A stretch of 61,835 nucleotides of DNA from JBBSHE01 sp038253325 (GTDB lineage: Bacteria > Actinomycetota > Actinomycetes > Propionibacteriales > Nocardioidaceae). Position numbers and translations under genes: made by a program. Below, one piece after another: positions 8,449 through 20,640 of the stretch. Position 1 is the first letter of the stretch. The number at the start of each line of letters is the position of its first letter. The stretch covers positions 1 to 61,835 of the forward strand of contig JBBSHE010000017.1 of assembly GCA_038253325.1 (NCBI GenBank), in the 5' to 3' direction. Below the pieces are notes generated by a model. The model saw nothing but the letters and a program-made list of their open reading frames with translations, searched no databases and had not been told where the DNA came from.

Positions 8449-9960
8449 ATGAGTGCCCGTCGAGTCGACGACGCCTTCACCGAGCTTCCGCTGCGGCGGC
8501 TCGCCGATGCCGCCCTGCAACGCGCCCGCGACTTCGCGGCGACTCACGCCGACTTCCGCCTCGAACGCGTCCGGCTGGGTCGGCTGTCGCTGCGCGACGC
8601 GCGCCTGGTCGACGCGTCCGAGGAAGAGGATGTCGGATTCGGCGTCCGGGTCATCGTCGACGGTACGTGGGGGTTCGCGGCGGGGACGAACCTGAAGATC
8701 GACGAGGTGGTCCGGGTCACCGAGCAGGCGATCCGGGTCGCCCAGGTCGCCAAGGCGATGACGGCCGAACCGGTCGCACTCGCCGACGAGCCCGTGCATC
8801 ACGACGTCTCGTGGGTGTCGAGCTACGAGGTCGACCCCTTCACCGTGACGACCGCCGACAAGGTCTCGTTGCTCGCCGGGTGGTCGGCCGACCTGCTGGC
8901 GGCGAAAGGTGTTGCCCATGTGGGTGCCGACGTCCGCCAGGTGCTCGAGAACAAGTTCTACGCAGACCTGGACGGCACGACCTCGACCCAGCAGCGCGTA
9001 CGCGTCGAACCGGAGCTGACGGCCTACGGTGCCGACGCCGACGCCGGCCTGATCGAGTCGATGCGAACGATTGCGCCCCCGGCCGGCCGCGGCTGGGAGT
9101 ACCTCGACGGCGTCGGATACGACTGGCAATCCGACCTTGACGCGCTTCCGGACCACCTCGCGGCCAAGCTGACCGCCCGCAGCGTCGAGGCGGGCCGCTA
9201 CGACCTGGTGATCCACCCCTCGAACCTCTGGCTCACGATCCACGAGAGCATCGGCCACGCGACCGAGCTCGACCGCGCGCTCGGCTACGAGGCGAACTAC
9301 GCCGGCACTTCGTTCGCCACCATCGACAAGCTCGGCACCTTGCAGTACGGGTCTGCGGCCCTCAACATCGTCGGTGACCGCACCATGGAGCACGGGCTCT
9401 CCACGATCGGGTACGACGACGACGGGGTCCAGACCCAGTCGTGGGACATCATCAAGGAGGGGATCCTGGTCGGCTATCAGACAGACCGGCGGATGGCGGC
9501 GATGATGGGTTGGCCGCGGTCGACCGGATGTGCGTACGCGGACTCACCCAGCCACATCCCCATCCAGCGGATGGCGAACGTGTCGCTTCAGCCGGGCGCC
9601 GACGACATCAGCACCGACGACCTGGTGGCCGGAGTCGATCGCGGCATCTACATCGTCGGTGACAACTCCTGGTCGATCGACATGCAGCGGTACAACTTCC
9701 AGTTCACCGGTCAACGGTTCTTCGAGATCCGCGACGGAAAGCTCGGACCACCGCTGCGAGACGTTGCGTACCAGGCGACGACGACAGAGTTCTGGGGGTC
9801 GATGGAGGCGGTCGGCGGACCGGGCACCTGGGAGCTTGGAGGTTCGTTCAACTGCGGTAAGGCGCAGCCTGGTCAGGGAGCACCGGTCTCCCACGGCGCT
9901 CCGTCGGCGTTGTTCCGCGACGTCCGCATCCTCAACACCAACAGCGAAGGCGGCCGCTGA
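8449..9960 (+). CDS. tldD: TldD-like metallopeptidase subunit
   Basis: A 503-residue U62/TldD protein. The zinc site HESIGH lies at residues 265-270 followed by the glutamate in ATELDRALGYE, as in TldD of the TldD/TldE heterodimer. In that complex, TldD is the catalytic subunit that trims unfolded peptides and matures microcin B17 and similar peptides. The partner gene starts one base after this stop. The ATG is the first in frame after the divergent SGNH gene, 119 bases away. This gene heads a seven-gene co-directional run to 15220. Confidence 0.88.
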   Translation: MSARRVDDAFTELPLRRLADAALQRARDFAATHADFRLERVRLGRLSLRDARLVDASEEEDVGFGVRVIVDGTWGFAAGTNLKIDEVVRVTEQAIRVAQVAKAMTAEPVALADEPVHHDVSWVSSYEVDPFTVTTADKVSLLAGWSADLLAAKGVAHVGADVRQVLENKFYADLDGTTSTQQRVRVEPELTAYGADADAGLIESMRTIAPPAGRGWEYLDGVGYDWQSDLDALPDHLAAKLTARSVEAGRYDLVIHPSNLWLTIHESIGHATELDRALGYEANYAGTSFATIDKLGTLQYGSAALNIVGDRTMEHGLSTIGYDDDGVQTQSWDIIKEGILVGYQTDRRMAAMMGWPRSTGCAYADSPSHIPIQRMANVSLQPGADDISTDDLVAGVDRGIYIVGDNSWSIDMQRYNFQFTGQRFFEIRDGKLGPPLRDVAYQATTTEFWGSMEAVGGPGTWELGGSFNCGKAQPGQGAPVSHGAPSALFRDVRILNTNSEGGR

Positions 9961-9961
9961 G

Positions 9962-11344
9962 ATGGCCACGCCGCAGACCCTCGTCGAAACGGCGTTGAAG
10001 GCGACAACGTCGGACGAGTGCATCGTGATCGCGAGCCGCACGTCGTCGGCGAACCTGCGGTGGGCGAACAGCACTCTCACCACCAACGGCGTGATGTCCG
10101 GCAGCCACGTCAGTGTGATCTCCTTCGTGACGACCTCGGGAGGCGTGGCGGTCGCCTCGGTCACCCGTGGTCTCACCGCCCGCGAGCAGGTCAAGACGCT
10201 CGTTTCCGAGGCCGACGCCGCGGCTCGCGCCGCCGGGCCGGCTGATGACGCCGCCGACCTGATCTCCGGCTCGGAGGCAGCCGACTGGGACGCGGACCCG
10301 GCGGCGACGTCGATCGAGGTCTTCGAAGACCTCTCCCGCGCGCTCGGGGAGTCGTTCGCCCGCGCGACTCGCGACGAGCAGTTGCTGTACGGATATGCCG
10401 AGCACGACGTCGAAACGACCTATCTCGGGTCGACGACCGGATTGCGGTTGCGCCACGAGCAGCCGTCGGGATTCATCACCGTGACCGGCAAGCCGAGGGA
10501 TCTCTCGACATCGGCGTGGGTCGGGCAGGCGACCGATGACTTCTCGGACGTCGATGTCGCCTCGTTGGACGCCGAGCTGGTACGCCGGATGGGCTGGGCG
10601 GCCCATCGGGTCGAGCTCGACGCGGGACGATACGAGACGCTGCTGCCACCGACCGCCGTCGCCGACCTCACCATCTATGCGTACTGGCTCGCCAGCGCGA
10701 GGGAGGCGCACGAGGGTCAGACGGCGTACAGCAACCCGGCCGGTGGTACGCGCATCGGCGAGCAGATCACCAAGCCGGGTGTGCACCTGCGGTCGGACCC
10801 CGGTCTCGCAGGCATCGTGACACGGCCGTTTGTCGTCACGACCGGATCGACGTCGACGGCCAGCGTGTTCGACAACGGCCTCGCAGCCCCGGCGGCGTCC
10901 TGGATCCGGGACGGAAAGCTGGTGGCGCTGATGAGCTCGCGGCACACGGCGGGGCTGACCGGTCTCGACCTGGCCACCGGTATCGACAACCTCGTGCTGG
11001 AGGTCGACGGCGCCAAGGGCTCGGTCGACGACCTGGTCGCCGGGACGGATCGTGGCCTGCTGGTCACCTGCCTCTGGTACATCCGGCAGGTCGACCCGCA
11101 GAGCCTGCTGCTGACCGGCCTGACCCGGGACGGGGTGTACCTGGTGGAAGGCGGCGAGGTGACCGCGGCGGTCAACAACTTCCGGTTCAACGAGAGCCCG
11201 TTGGCACTTCTCAACCGATTCACCGAGTCCGGCGAGACCGTCCGGTCGTTCTCGCGCGAATGGGGCGACTACTTCCCGCGGACGATGACACCTGCACTCC
11301 GGATTCCGGACTTCAACATGTCGAGCGTCAGCCTGGCACGATGA
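9962..11344 (+). CDS. TldE/PmbA-like partner subunit
   Basis: A 460-residue protein of the same U62 family but with no HExxxH, as expected for TldE (PmbA), the non-catalytic half that shapes the peptide tunnel. The C-terminal half keeps the family pattern (DRGLLVTCLWYIRQVDP ... TRDGVYLVEGGE). ATG 9962 is used because it follows the tldD stop by one base. It overlaps the carboxypeptidase start by 4 bases, so translation is likely coupled. Confidence 0.86.
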   Translation: MATPQTLVETALKATTSDECIVIASRTSSANLRWANSTLTTNGVMSGSHVSVISFVTTSGGVAVASVTRGLTAREQVKTLVSEADAAARAAGPADDAADLISGSEAADWDADPAATSIEVFEDLSRALGESFARATRDEQLLYGYAEHDVETTYLGSTTGLRLRHEQPSGFITVTGKPRDLSTSAWVGQATDDFSDVDVASLDAELVRRMGWAAHRVELDAGRYETLLPPTAVADLTIYAYWLASAREAHEGQTAYSNPAGGTRIGEQITKPGVHLRSDPGLAGIVTRPFVVTTGSTSTASVFDNGLAAPAASWIRDGKLVALMSSRHTAGLTGLDLATGIDNLVLEVDGAKGSVDDLVAGTDRGLLVTCLWYIRQVDPQSLLLTGLTRDGVYLVEGGEVTAAVNNFRFNESPLALLNRFTESGETVRSFSREWGDYFPRTMTPALRIPDFNMSSVSLAR

Positions 11345-12153
11345 CCGCGGACAGGGCGTTGCGACGAGCCGTTCGGATCGCGGTCGGGTCGGTGTCGCTC
11401 GCGCTGATGGCCGCCGGCGCCACAACTGATCCGGGGACGGCTGCGGCGCCGGCTGCGACGCCGTTCGACCCGCACCACTTCGTGATCGGGCACAGCGTCG
11501 ACGGACGGCCCCTCCGCGCCGTCCGGCTCTCGGTGTCCGAGGACGGCGCAAACGTCGTCATCATCGGCAGCATGCACGGCGACGAGCACGCCGGCACCCA
11601 CATCGTGCGGTCGCTGGTGCGTGCCGTCGAGTCCGGGCGGGTGGTGATCCGGCACGTCAACCTGTGGGTGATCCCGACGATCAACCCGGACGCGTATCTC
11701 CGGCGTACCCGCGTGAACAGCCACGGCGTCGACCTGAATCGGAACTTCCCGTACGCGTGGACGCAGCTGACCGGCGAGACGTACTCGGGTCCGTACCCGC
11801 GGTCGGAGCCGGAGACGCGGGCGCTGACGACGTTCTTGAACCACAAGCGGCCACGTTTCGTCGTCTCGATCCACCAGCCGTTGTACGCCGTCGACTCCGA
11901 CGTCAAGAACACCCATCTCGGCTCCCGTCTCTCGCGCTACCTCGGGCTGCCCATGAGCAACCTCAACTGCGGCGGCCGGTGTCACGGCACGATGACGGGC
12001 TGGTACAACCACAATCATGCCGGTGCCGCCATCACCATCGAGTTCTCCGGTCGACCCGTCCTCGGCGCCCAGGCGTACCGCGACGCACTCGCCATCGTCC
12101 GCGCCGAGCTCGGCCGTCCCGTTCCGGCAAACATGATGCTCGGCCTTCGATGA
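11341..12153 (+). CDS. Exported M14 zinc carboxypeptidase
   Basis: A 270-residue M14 peptidase. Residues 1-36 form a signal peptide (RALRRAVRIAVGSVSLALMA). Zinc ligands are in HGDEHAG (H79, E82), substrate arginine in DLNRNFP, the third zinc His in SIHQPLYAVD, and the catalytic Glu in ITIEFSGRP. It is shorter than digestive carboxypeptidases and resembles bacterial DAP- or gamma-glutamyl-peptide carboxypeptidases, although the exact substrate cannot be read. The start ATG overlaps the tldE stop (ATGA). Confidence 0.87.
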   Translation: MTADRALRRAVRIAVGSVSLALMAAGATTDPGTAAAPAATPFDPHHFVIGHSVDGRPLRAVRLSVSEDGANVVIIGSMHGDEHAGTHIVRSLVRAVESGRVVIRHVNLWVIPTINPDAYLRRTRVNSHGVDLNRNFPYAWTQLTGETYSGPYPRSEPETRALTTFLNHKRPRFVVSIHQPLYAVDSDVKNTHLGSRLSRYLGLPMSNLNCGGRCHGTMTGWYNHNHAGAAITIEFSGRPVLGAQAYRDALAIVRAELGRPVPANMMLGLR

Positions 12154-12968
12154 CCGCACCGGATGGCAGGTTGGCCGGACGGGTCGCCGTCGTCACCGGA
12201 GCCGGCCGCGGCATCGGGCTCGCCATCGCCCGCCGGTTCTCGCAGGAGGGAGCCATGGTCGTGGTCGCCGACCTGACACCGGACGCCGCACAACGCGCCG
12301 CGGACTCGATCGTCGCGGCCGGGGGTTCGGCGATCGGCGTCGGTGCGGACGTCGGCAGGTCCGACGACGTCGACCGGGTCTTCGACCTCGCCATGGAGAC
12401 GTACGGCACGGTCGACATCCTCATCAACAACGCCGCCGAGACCGGTCGGGTGCGGCACTTTCTCGACTCCGACGAGCAATGGTGGGACCACTTCCTCACC
12501 ACGAACCTGAAGAGCCAGTACCTCACCATCCGTCGGGCAGCTCCGATCATGGCCGCCCGAGGCAAGGGCGCGATCGTCAACGTGTCGAGCGGCGGCGGGA
12601 CCCGGGCACACCGCGGGATGGCGGCGTACGACGCATCGAAGGGAGGAGTCGAGGCCCTCACCAGGGCGACGGCACTCGAGCTCGCGCCGTACGGGATCCG
12701 GGTCAACACGCTGACGCCGGGGCTGATCGCGACGTCAGCCGACGAGTCCGACGAGTTGATGCGGCTACGGGACGCGACGGTGCCCCTCGGCCGGGGCGGC
12801 ACGGCCGACGACCTGACCGGTCCGGCACTGTTCCTGGTCTCCGATGACGCCGCCTACGTGACCGGCGCGAAGCTCGACGTCGACGGTGGCGTCCTCGTCC
12901 AGCAACGGAGTCCGCAGGTCGACACGTTCCCGCCGACCGAGTTCCCGCCGGTCGACCGTCGTGGCTGA
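12150..12968 (+). CDS. Short-chain dehydrogenase/reductase
   Basis: A 272-residue classical SDR. The cofactor motif TGAGRGIG is at residues 16-23, NNAA near 93, the catalytic Ser in NVSSGGG and Tyr/Lys in YDASK near 160. D at the end of beta-2 (VVADLTPD) favours NAD(H). Start and stop overlap their neighbours by 4 bases and 8 bases at most. The substrate is unknown; sitting between a peptidase and 5-oxoprolinase genes it might act on an amino-acid-derived keto or hydroxy compound. Confidence 0.87.
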   Translation: MTAPDGRLAGRVAVVTGAGRGIGLAIARRFSQEGAMVVVADLTPDAAQRAADSIVAAGGSAIGVGADVGRSDDVDRVFDLAMETYGTVDILINNAAETGRVRHFLDSDEQWWDHFLTTNLKSQYLTIRRAAPIMAARGKGAIVNVSSGGGTRAHRGMAAYDASKGGVEALTRATALELAPYGIRVNTLTPGLIATSADESDELMRLRDATVPLGRGGTADDLTGPALFLVSDDAAYVTGAKLDVDGGVLVQQRSPQVDTFPPTEFPPVDRRG

Positions 12969-12984
12969 CCAGGAGACGGGTGCC

Positions 12985-13749
12985 GTGGCGATCTCAATGA
13001 ACACCGACATCGGCGAGGGGTTCGGCAGCTGGCGCATCGCCGACGACGAGCGGCTGCTGCGGCTCGTCACCGACGCGAACCTGGCCTGCGGGTTCCATGC
13101 CGGCGACCCCGACATCATGCGGGCGACCTGTGAGCTGGCGGCGTCGCTTGGCGTCGGTGTCGGAGCACAGGTCGGTTTCAACGACCTCCGAGGGTTCGGC
13201 CGTCGGTTCATCGAGGTGCCGAAGACGTCGCTGGTCAACGACATCATCTACCAACTCGGAGCGACGGTCGCGTTCACCGACCTCGCCGGCATCCCGCTCT
13301 CCCACGTGAAACCGCACGGCGCCCTCTACCACGCCGCCACCCAGCACGACGCGTACGCCGAGGCTGTGGTGGAGGCGATCACCGGGTTCGACCGCAGCCT
13401 CCCGCTGCTGTGTCAGCCTGGTACCCGGCTCTCCGGCTGTGCAACGTCCGCGGGCGTCGAGGTGGTCCCCGAGGGGTTCGTGGACCGGGCTTACACCGCC
13501 GACGGATTGCTCGTGCCACGCGGTCGACCAGGGGCATTGATCACCGACCAGGACGTCGTCGGTGAACGATCGGTCCGGCTGGCACGTGACGCGCTGGTCG
13601 AGGCCGTCGACGGCACACTCATCGCGATGCCGGTGCGTTCCCTGTGCATCCATTCCGACTCTCCGGGAGCCGCCGAGATGGCGGCGCTGGTTGTCGGCGC
13701 CCTCGACGACGCGGGGATCGAACGCGCACCGTTGCGTACCTCGCCATGA
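12985..13749 (+). CDS. pxpA: 5-oxoprolinase subunit A (PxpA, LamB/YcsF)
   Basis: A 254-residue LamB/YcsF protein. PxpABC cleaves 5-oxo-L-proline to glutamate using ATP. Family marks: NTDIGEGFG at the N-terminus (NxDxGE), ANLACGFHAGDP, VKPHGALYH, and a C-terminal SLCIHSD motif. I chose GTG 12985 over GTG 12961 because AGGAG lies 9 bases upstream and the protein then begins next to the family N-terminus. pxpB overlaps its stop by 4 bases. Confidence 0.9.
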   Translation: MAISMNTDIGEGFGSWRIADDERLLRLVTDANLACGFHAGDPDIMRATCELAASLGVGVGAQVGFNDLRGFGRRFIEVPKTSLVNDIIYQLGATVAFTDLAGIPLSHVKPHGALYHAATQHDAYAEAVVEAITGFDRSLPLLCQPGTRLSGCATSAGVEVVPEGFVDRAYTADGLLVPRGRPGALITDQDVVGERSVRLARDALVEAVDGTLIAMPVRSLCIHSDSPGAAEMAALVVGALDDAGIERAPLRTSP

Positions 13750-14363
13750 CGATCACGGTGCGCGCCGCCGGCGACCGCGGGCTGCTCGTCGAGCTGCCTG
13801 CTGCCGATGACGTGCACGGTCTGACCGGTTGGTTGCGAGAACAGGCGTTCGGGGCGGATCTCGAGGACGTCGTCCCGGGCACCCGGACGGTTCTCGTGAT
13901 CGCGGCGCCGGCCGTCCTCGCGTCCGTGAGCCGCGCGGTCGAGCACGCTCCGGCGTTCGACGCTGCGGTCCGGACGGGGCGTACCGTCGAGATCCCCGTC
14001 GTCTACGACGGCGTCGACCTCGACGCGGTCTGCGAGCGGCTGGGATGCGGTCGAGCGGACTTCGTGCGCGACCACCAGCAGGCGGAGCACACGGTCGCGT
14101 ACTTCGGGTTCTCCCCCGGGCTCGCGTTCATCGAGGGAGTGCCGGATTGGCTCCGGCTGCCGCGGCGTGACAGCCCACGGGTCGCCATCCCCGCCGGGAG
14201 CCTCGCGATGGCCAACGAGTTCACGATCGTCTATCCCGGAGGAACGCCGGGCGGGTGGCACCTGATCGGAACCGCGACCGGGCCGCCCCTCTGGCAGCCG
14301 GACCGCACGCCACCCAACCTGCTCGAGGTCGGAGACCGGGTCGTCTTCGTCGAGCAGCGATGA
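13746..14363 (+). CDS. pxpB: 5-oxoprolinase subunit B (PxpB)
   Basis: A 205-residue KipI/PxpB (allophanate hydrolase subunit 1 type). It opens with the typical RAAGDRGLLVEL strand and carries YFGFSPGLAFIEGVP, PRVAIPAGSLAMAN and YPGGTPGGWHLIG. It forms the catalytic carboxyl-activation complex with PxpC. The start ATG 13746 overlaps the pxpA stop; the stop overlaps pxpC. Confidence 0.9.
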   Translation: MTITVRAAGDRGLLVELPAADDVHGLTGWLREQAFGADLEDVVPGTRTVLVIAAPAVLASVSRAVEHAPAFDAAVRTGRTVEIPVVYDGVDLDAVCERLGCGRADFVRDHQQAEHTVAYFGFSPGLAFIEGVPDWLRLPRRDSPRVAIPAGSLAMANEFTIVYPGGTPGGWHLIGTATGPPLWQPDRTPPNLLEVGDRVVFVEQR

Positions 14364-15220
14364 TCGAGGTCGTCTCGGTCGGCGTGCTGGCCACCATCCA
14401 GGACCTCGGCCGTCCCGGTCACGCGCACCTTGGAGTCCCGCACTCGGGCGCCGCCGACCAACCGAGCTTCCTGCTCGCAAACCGGCTGGTGGGCAACGTC
14501 GCATCGGCCGCGGTCGTCGAGCTGCTCGCCGGAGGCGGCGTCATCCGATGTCACGTCTCCGTCGACATCGCCGTCACCGGGGCTCCGGTCCCCGTTCGGG
14601 TCGGCCCCAGAGAAGTCGCGATGAACGACTCCACTCACGTCCAGGCCGGTCAAATCGTGAACCTCGGTAGTCCAACGGCGGGATTGCGTACCTACATCGC
14701 CGTCGCCGGCGGCATCGACGTCCCCGCGGTCCTCGGCAGCCGGGCGACGGACACCCTTTGCGGCGTCGGCCCACCCCCGCTGACCGCCGGGCAGCGTCTC
14801 GGCCTGGACGCGGCCACCTCTGGTGTGCCGGCGGCGCCGACCGACGTCGTACGTCCGCCGGTGCCGGACTCCGCCGAGTTCACCGTTGCCTACCGTCGGG
14901 GTCCGCGCGACGACTGGTTCACCGCGGCGTCCTTCGAGACCTTCGAGGGCGCGGCCTGGCAGGTGACGGCGGAGGTGAACCGGGTCGGCGCCCGGTTGGC
15001 GGGTCCCGCCCTCGGGTACGCCGAGGACCGCCAGCTGCCCACCGAGGGGATGGTGCTCGGCGCAGTCCAGGTGCCGGCGTCCGGGCAGCCGATCGTATTC
15101 CTGGCCGACCATCCGACCGTCGGCGGCTATCCCGTGATCGGCGTCGTCAATGCCGTCGGTGTCGCCACCATGGCCCAGGCGCGGCCCGGACAGCGGGTCA
15201 GGTTCCAACGGGTTCCGTGA
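14360..15220 (+). CDS. pxpC: 5-oxoprolinase subunit C (PxpC)
   Basis: A 286-residue KipA/PxpC (allophanate hydrolase subunit 2 type). Family marks are the N-terminal TIQDLGRPGHAHLGVPHSGA, a central TYIAVAGGIDVP with LGSRATD, NRVGARL, and a C-terminal FLADHPTVGGYPVIG. Together with pxpA and pxpB it makes a full 5-oxoprolinase, so this operon can recycle pyroglutamate released from peptide N-termini. It is the last gene of the tldD-led run. Confidence 0.9.
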   Translation: MIEVVSVGVLATIQDLGRPGHAHLGVPHSGAADQPSFLLANRLVGNVASAAVVELLAGGGVIRCHVSVDIAVTGAPVPVRVGPREVAMNDSTHVQAGQIVNLGSPTAGLRTYIAVAGGIDVPAVLGSRATDTLCGVGPPPLTAGQRLGLDAATSGVPAAPTDVVRPPVPDSAEFTVAYRRGPRDDWFTAASFETFEGAAWQVTAEVNRVGARLAGPALGYAEDRQLPTEGMVLGAVQVPASGQPIVFLADHPTVGGYPVIGVVNAVGVATMAQARPGQRVRFQRVP

Positions 15221-15488
15221 GGCAGCCGCCGGTTTCGCGAAGTTGAGGGCCATCAGACGCCCGGACTTGGTCCGCAACTACGCAAAACCGCAGGAGCCGG
15301 GGCCCGGGGCGGCGCGCAAGCCGATCCCCTCGCAGCACCCATGTTCAGCGTCCGTCCAACGCCGCCTCGGCAAGGAGAGGTTGGAACAGTTAACGCCCCG
15401 TTGTGCCACCGTGGCCGGTCGCGCCGTAGCCGATGCGGTCGGTGAGTCTTGGTGACTCAATGGCTTCACCATCGGTCGGCGATGAGCC
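15221..15488. other. Intergenic between convergent operons
   Basis: The 268 bases between the pxpC stop and the beta-lactamase-fold gene stop. Short inverted matches (GGTGAGTC ... GACTCA, near 15440-15460) could help termination. No gene is recognised. Confidence 0.45.
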
Positions 15489-16853
15489 TCAACTGTCGAG
15501 GATTGGCGGGGTCCGGTCATGCGGGACTCTGGTCAACACGAACGTCGCCACCTCGAGATGCGACACCACGCCGTCATCGGCTCGTACGACGTGGAGCGTC
15601 TCACCCGCGTGATAACCCGTGAGCCCGAGATAGGTATCGCCGTCGACGGCCCGGAAGTGCCAACTGGTCTCCTGCTGCTGCCGCAGACAGAAACCGTGCT
15701 CGGTTGCCGTCAGCTCGAACGGGGTGTTCCCCCAGTACCAGCGACCGAGCAGCTCGTCGATCGAGGGTGCCGGACCATCGGGGATGCGGGCCAGCAGCGG
15801 CTGAGCGCCCCACGGCGTCACCTCGGGCCCGCTACCCGGCGCGGCCTGTTGTTCGGCCCAGGTGAGCAGCTGTCGTGCCGTGTCGTGGGGTCGAGCCATC
15901 ACGGTTGCGTTCGTGAGGACGACCGCGCCGACCCCCGTTCGGGCGTTGACCAGGAGGTCGGCGAGGAAGCCCGGCATCGAACCGCTGTGGCCGACCAGCG
16001 TGCCGGAAGGCGCCCAGGTCAGTCGGTGGCCGAGCCCGTACGCTCCCTCGTGCTGGGTATCCGGGTCGCCGGACTGCACGGTTTGCATCTCGACCAGAGA
16101 CGCCGGCGAGAGCACCTCCGGGTGGCCGACCGCGAGGAAGGCGCCCCAGCGCGCGAGATCGGCCACCGTGCTCCAGAGCTGGCCAGCCGGGGCCATCGCA
16201 CCGGTCTCCTCCGACGGCTCGGCCATCAGCCGTCCGTCGGGTGTCCACGAGGTGCCCTCGGCCGCGTGTGGTCCCGGGGCGTACGTCGTGCTCGTCATTC
16301 CGAGCGGGCCGAGGAGCTGCGCCTGTAGATGGGCCATCCAGTCCAGACCGGAGATGTCCTCGACGACGGCACCGAGAAGCGCGAACGCCACGTTGGAGTA
16401 GTGATAACGCTCCCCCGCGGCGAACAGGTCGGTCCTGCCGGCGTTGCGCTGCCAAAGCGTGGCCCGATCGACGCCGGTGTTTCGTTCCCACCAGGGACCT
16501 ACGGGTTCCGACGGCATTCCGGAATGGTGGGCGAGCAGCGCATGCAACGTGTGGCCGCCGAAGGGCGCGTCCGCTACGAAGCGGGACACCGGATCGCTGA
16601 GAGCCAGTTGACCGGCATCGCGCAACCGCATGACTGCCACTGCGGTCAGGGTCTTGGTGATCGAGCCGATCCGGTACTGCAAGTCCGCATCCGCGTCGGC
16701 ACCGGCGATCGTCGCATGCGAACCGTTGGCGCCTGTCCAGAGCCGTCGCGGACCAGCGAAACAGGCGGCGGCGACGCTCGGGAGGTGCCCGCGGTCAGCG
16801 GCCTCCGCGAGCGCCGCATCGGGGTGTTTCGCAGCCGGGTGTTCCGGGGCCAC
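15489..16853 (-). CDS. Beta-lactamase-fold serine hydrolase (class C / penicillin-binding type)
   Basis: A 454-residue protein. The nucleophile motif SITK is near residue 65, the YSN motif in YHYSN near residue 150, and HSGS near 290 stands where class C enzymes have KTG. A separate C-terminal beta-rich domain follows. There is no export signal, which suggests a cytoplasmic esterase or peptidase rather than a drug-degrading beta-lactamase. GTG 16853 is chosen because it begins 2 bases after the gcvP stop; the two are probably one transcript under the glycine riboswitch. Confidence 0.82.
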   Translation of the reverse strand: MAPEHPAAKHPDAALAEAADRGHLPSVAAACFAGPRRLWTGANGSHATIAGADADADLQYRIGSITKTLTAVAVMRLRDAGQLALSDPVSRFVADAPFGGHTLHALLAHHSGMPSEPVGPWWERNTGVDRATLWQRNAGRTDLFAAGERYHYSNVAFALLGAVVEDISGLDWMAHLQAQLLGPLGMTSTTYAPGPHAAEGTSWTPDGRLMAEPSEETGAMAPAGQLWSTVADLARWGAFLAVGHPEVLSPASLVEMQTVQSGDPDTQHEGAYGLGHRLTWAPSGTLVGHSGSMPGFLADLLVNARTGVGAVVLTNATVMARPHDTARQLLTWAEQQAAPGSGPEVTPWGAQPLLARIPDGPAPSIDELLGRWYWGNTPFELTATEHGFCLRQQQETSWHFRAVDGDTYLGLTGYHAGETLHVVRADDGVVSHLEVATFVLTRVPHDRTPPILDS

Positions 16854-16855
16854 GC

Positions 16856-19699
<2,844 letters not shown>

Positions 19700-19741
19700 G
19701 GAAGGCTCCCATCGATCGGTCGCCTCCCCTCTGTCGCCGCG

Positions 19742-19866
19742 GGGACTCCAGATGTGCGCAACGCCGTGGTCCGTTTGCCTGAGAGGTTCCGGGGAGGGAT
19801 TGCCCCTTCGGCGCCGGCAGCGGGGAAAACATGCCAGTCTCTCCCACAGCGTTGATCAGCGCTGCC
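19742..19866 (-). promoter_or_regulatory. Glycine riboswitch (gcvT element), apparently one aptamer
   Basis: Read on the minus strand, the leader has the consensus aptamer blocks in order: GGGAGAGACTGGC, then GCCGAAGGGGCAA, then CCTCTCAGGCAAACGGACC and CATCTGGAGTCC. The aptamer ends about 45 bases before the gcvP start. A second complete aptamer is not evident, so it looks like the single-aptamer type with a helper stem. Glycine binding should turn on gcvP and the downstream hydrolase gene. Confidence 0.88.
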
Positions 19867-19899
19867 AATCTACCAACCAACGCCGCCTAGTGCGTCAGG

Positions 19900-20514
19900 T
19901 CAGCCCGTGATCCGGGCTTGCCGGCGTTTGGCGAGCTCGTCACCCGGGTGCTCCGCGGGGTCGCGCTCGGCACGTTCGTTCGGAAGTTCCATCAAGGTGC
20001 CCTCGATCTCGCGCCACACGCCGCCGATAGCGATCCCGAACACCCCTTGGCCGCCCTGGAGCAAGTCGATGATCTCGTCTGCCGACCGGCACTCGTACAC
20101 GGTGGCACCGTCGCTCATCAAGGTCACCCTGGTCAGGTCGTCGGTTCCCCGGACCCGCAGGTGGTCGACCGCGGTGCGAATCTGCTGGAGCGAGACGCCC
20201 GCCTCGAGCAGCCGCTTGATCACCTTCAGCAGCAAGATGTCGCGGAACGAGTACAACCGTTGGGTGCCCGAGCCGCCCGCAGCCCGAACGGTCGGCTCTA
20301 CCAGGCCGGTGCGGGCCCAGTAGTCGAGCTGGCGGTACGTGATGCCCGCCGCGTTGCACGCGGTCGGGCCGCGGTAGCCCACGTCGTCGGGGAGCGGTGC
20401 GACGTCATCGTCGAAGAGAAGCCCCTGCTCACTGGCCGCAGCGACCGCGCCGTCGACGTCGCTGTCGTGGCGCCCGTGGTGGGCAGTGTCGTCGTTGGGT
20501 ACCACCACGTTCAT
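19900..20514 (-). CDS. MerR-family regulator (Rv1830-like)
   Basis: A 204-residue regulator. A winged helix of MerR type covers about residues 46-115 (YRGPTACNAAGITYRQLDYW ... GTQRLYSFRDILLLKVIKRLLEAG). The C-terminal part lacks metal-binding cysteines. Its place between the bifunctional nuclease and gcvP matches Rv1830 of M. tuberculosis. The start is uncertain: GGAGG touches ATG 20514 directly but is 6 bases from GTG 20508, which is the better-spaced start. A perfect palindrome lies 127 bases upstream. Confidence 0.87.
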   Translation of the reverse strand: MNVVVPNDDTAHHGRHDSDVDGAVAAASEQGLLFDDDVAPLPDDVGYRGPTACNAAGITYRQLDYWARTGLVEPTVRAAGGSGTQRLYSFRDILLLKVIKRLLEAGVSLQQIRTAVDHLRVRGTDDLTRVTLMSDGATVYECRSADEIIDLLQGGQGVFGIAIGGVWREIEGTLMELPNERAERDPAEHPGDELAKRRQARITG

Positions 20515-20640
20515 CCTCCGTCCGTGCCGGGGCGGCTAAGTGCACCCGTGGAGTTACAAGCCAGTTGTTCCGACGGTACGTTCCACAGGGGGCAATGGTC
20601 AACGACAAGCGACGGGATGGACTGGCGTGTCTATCCCTCG

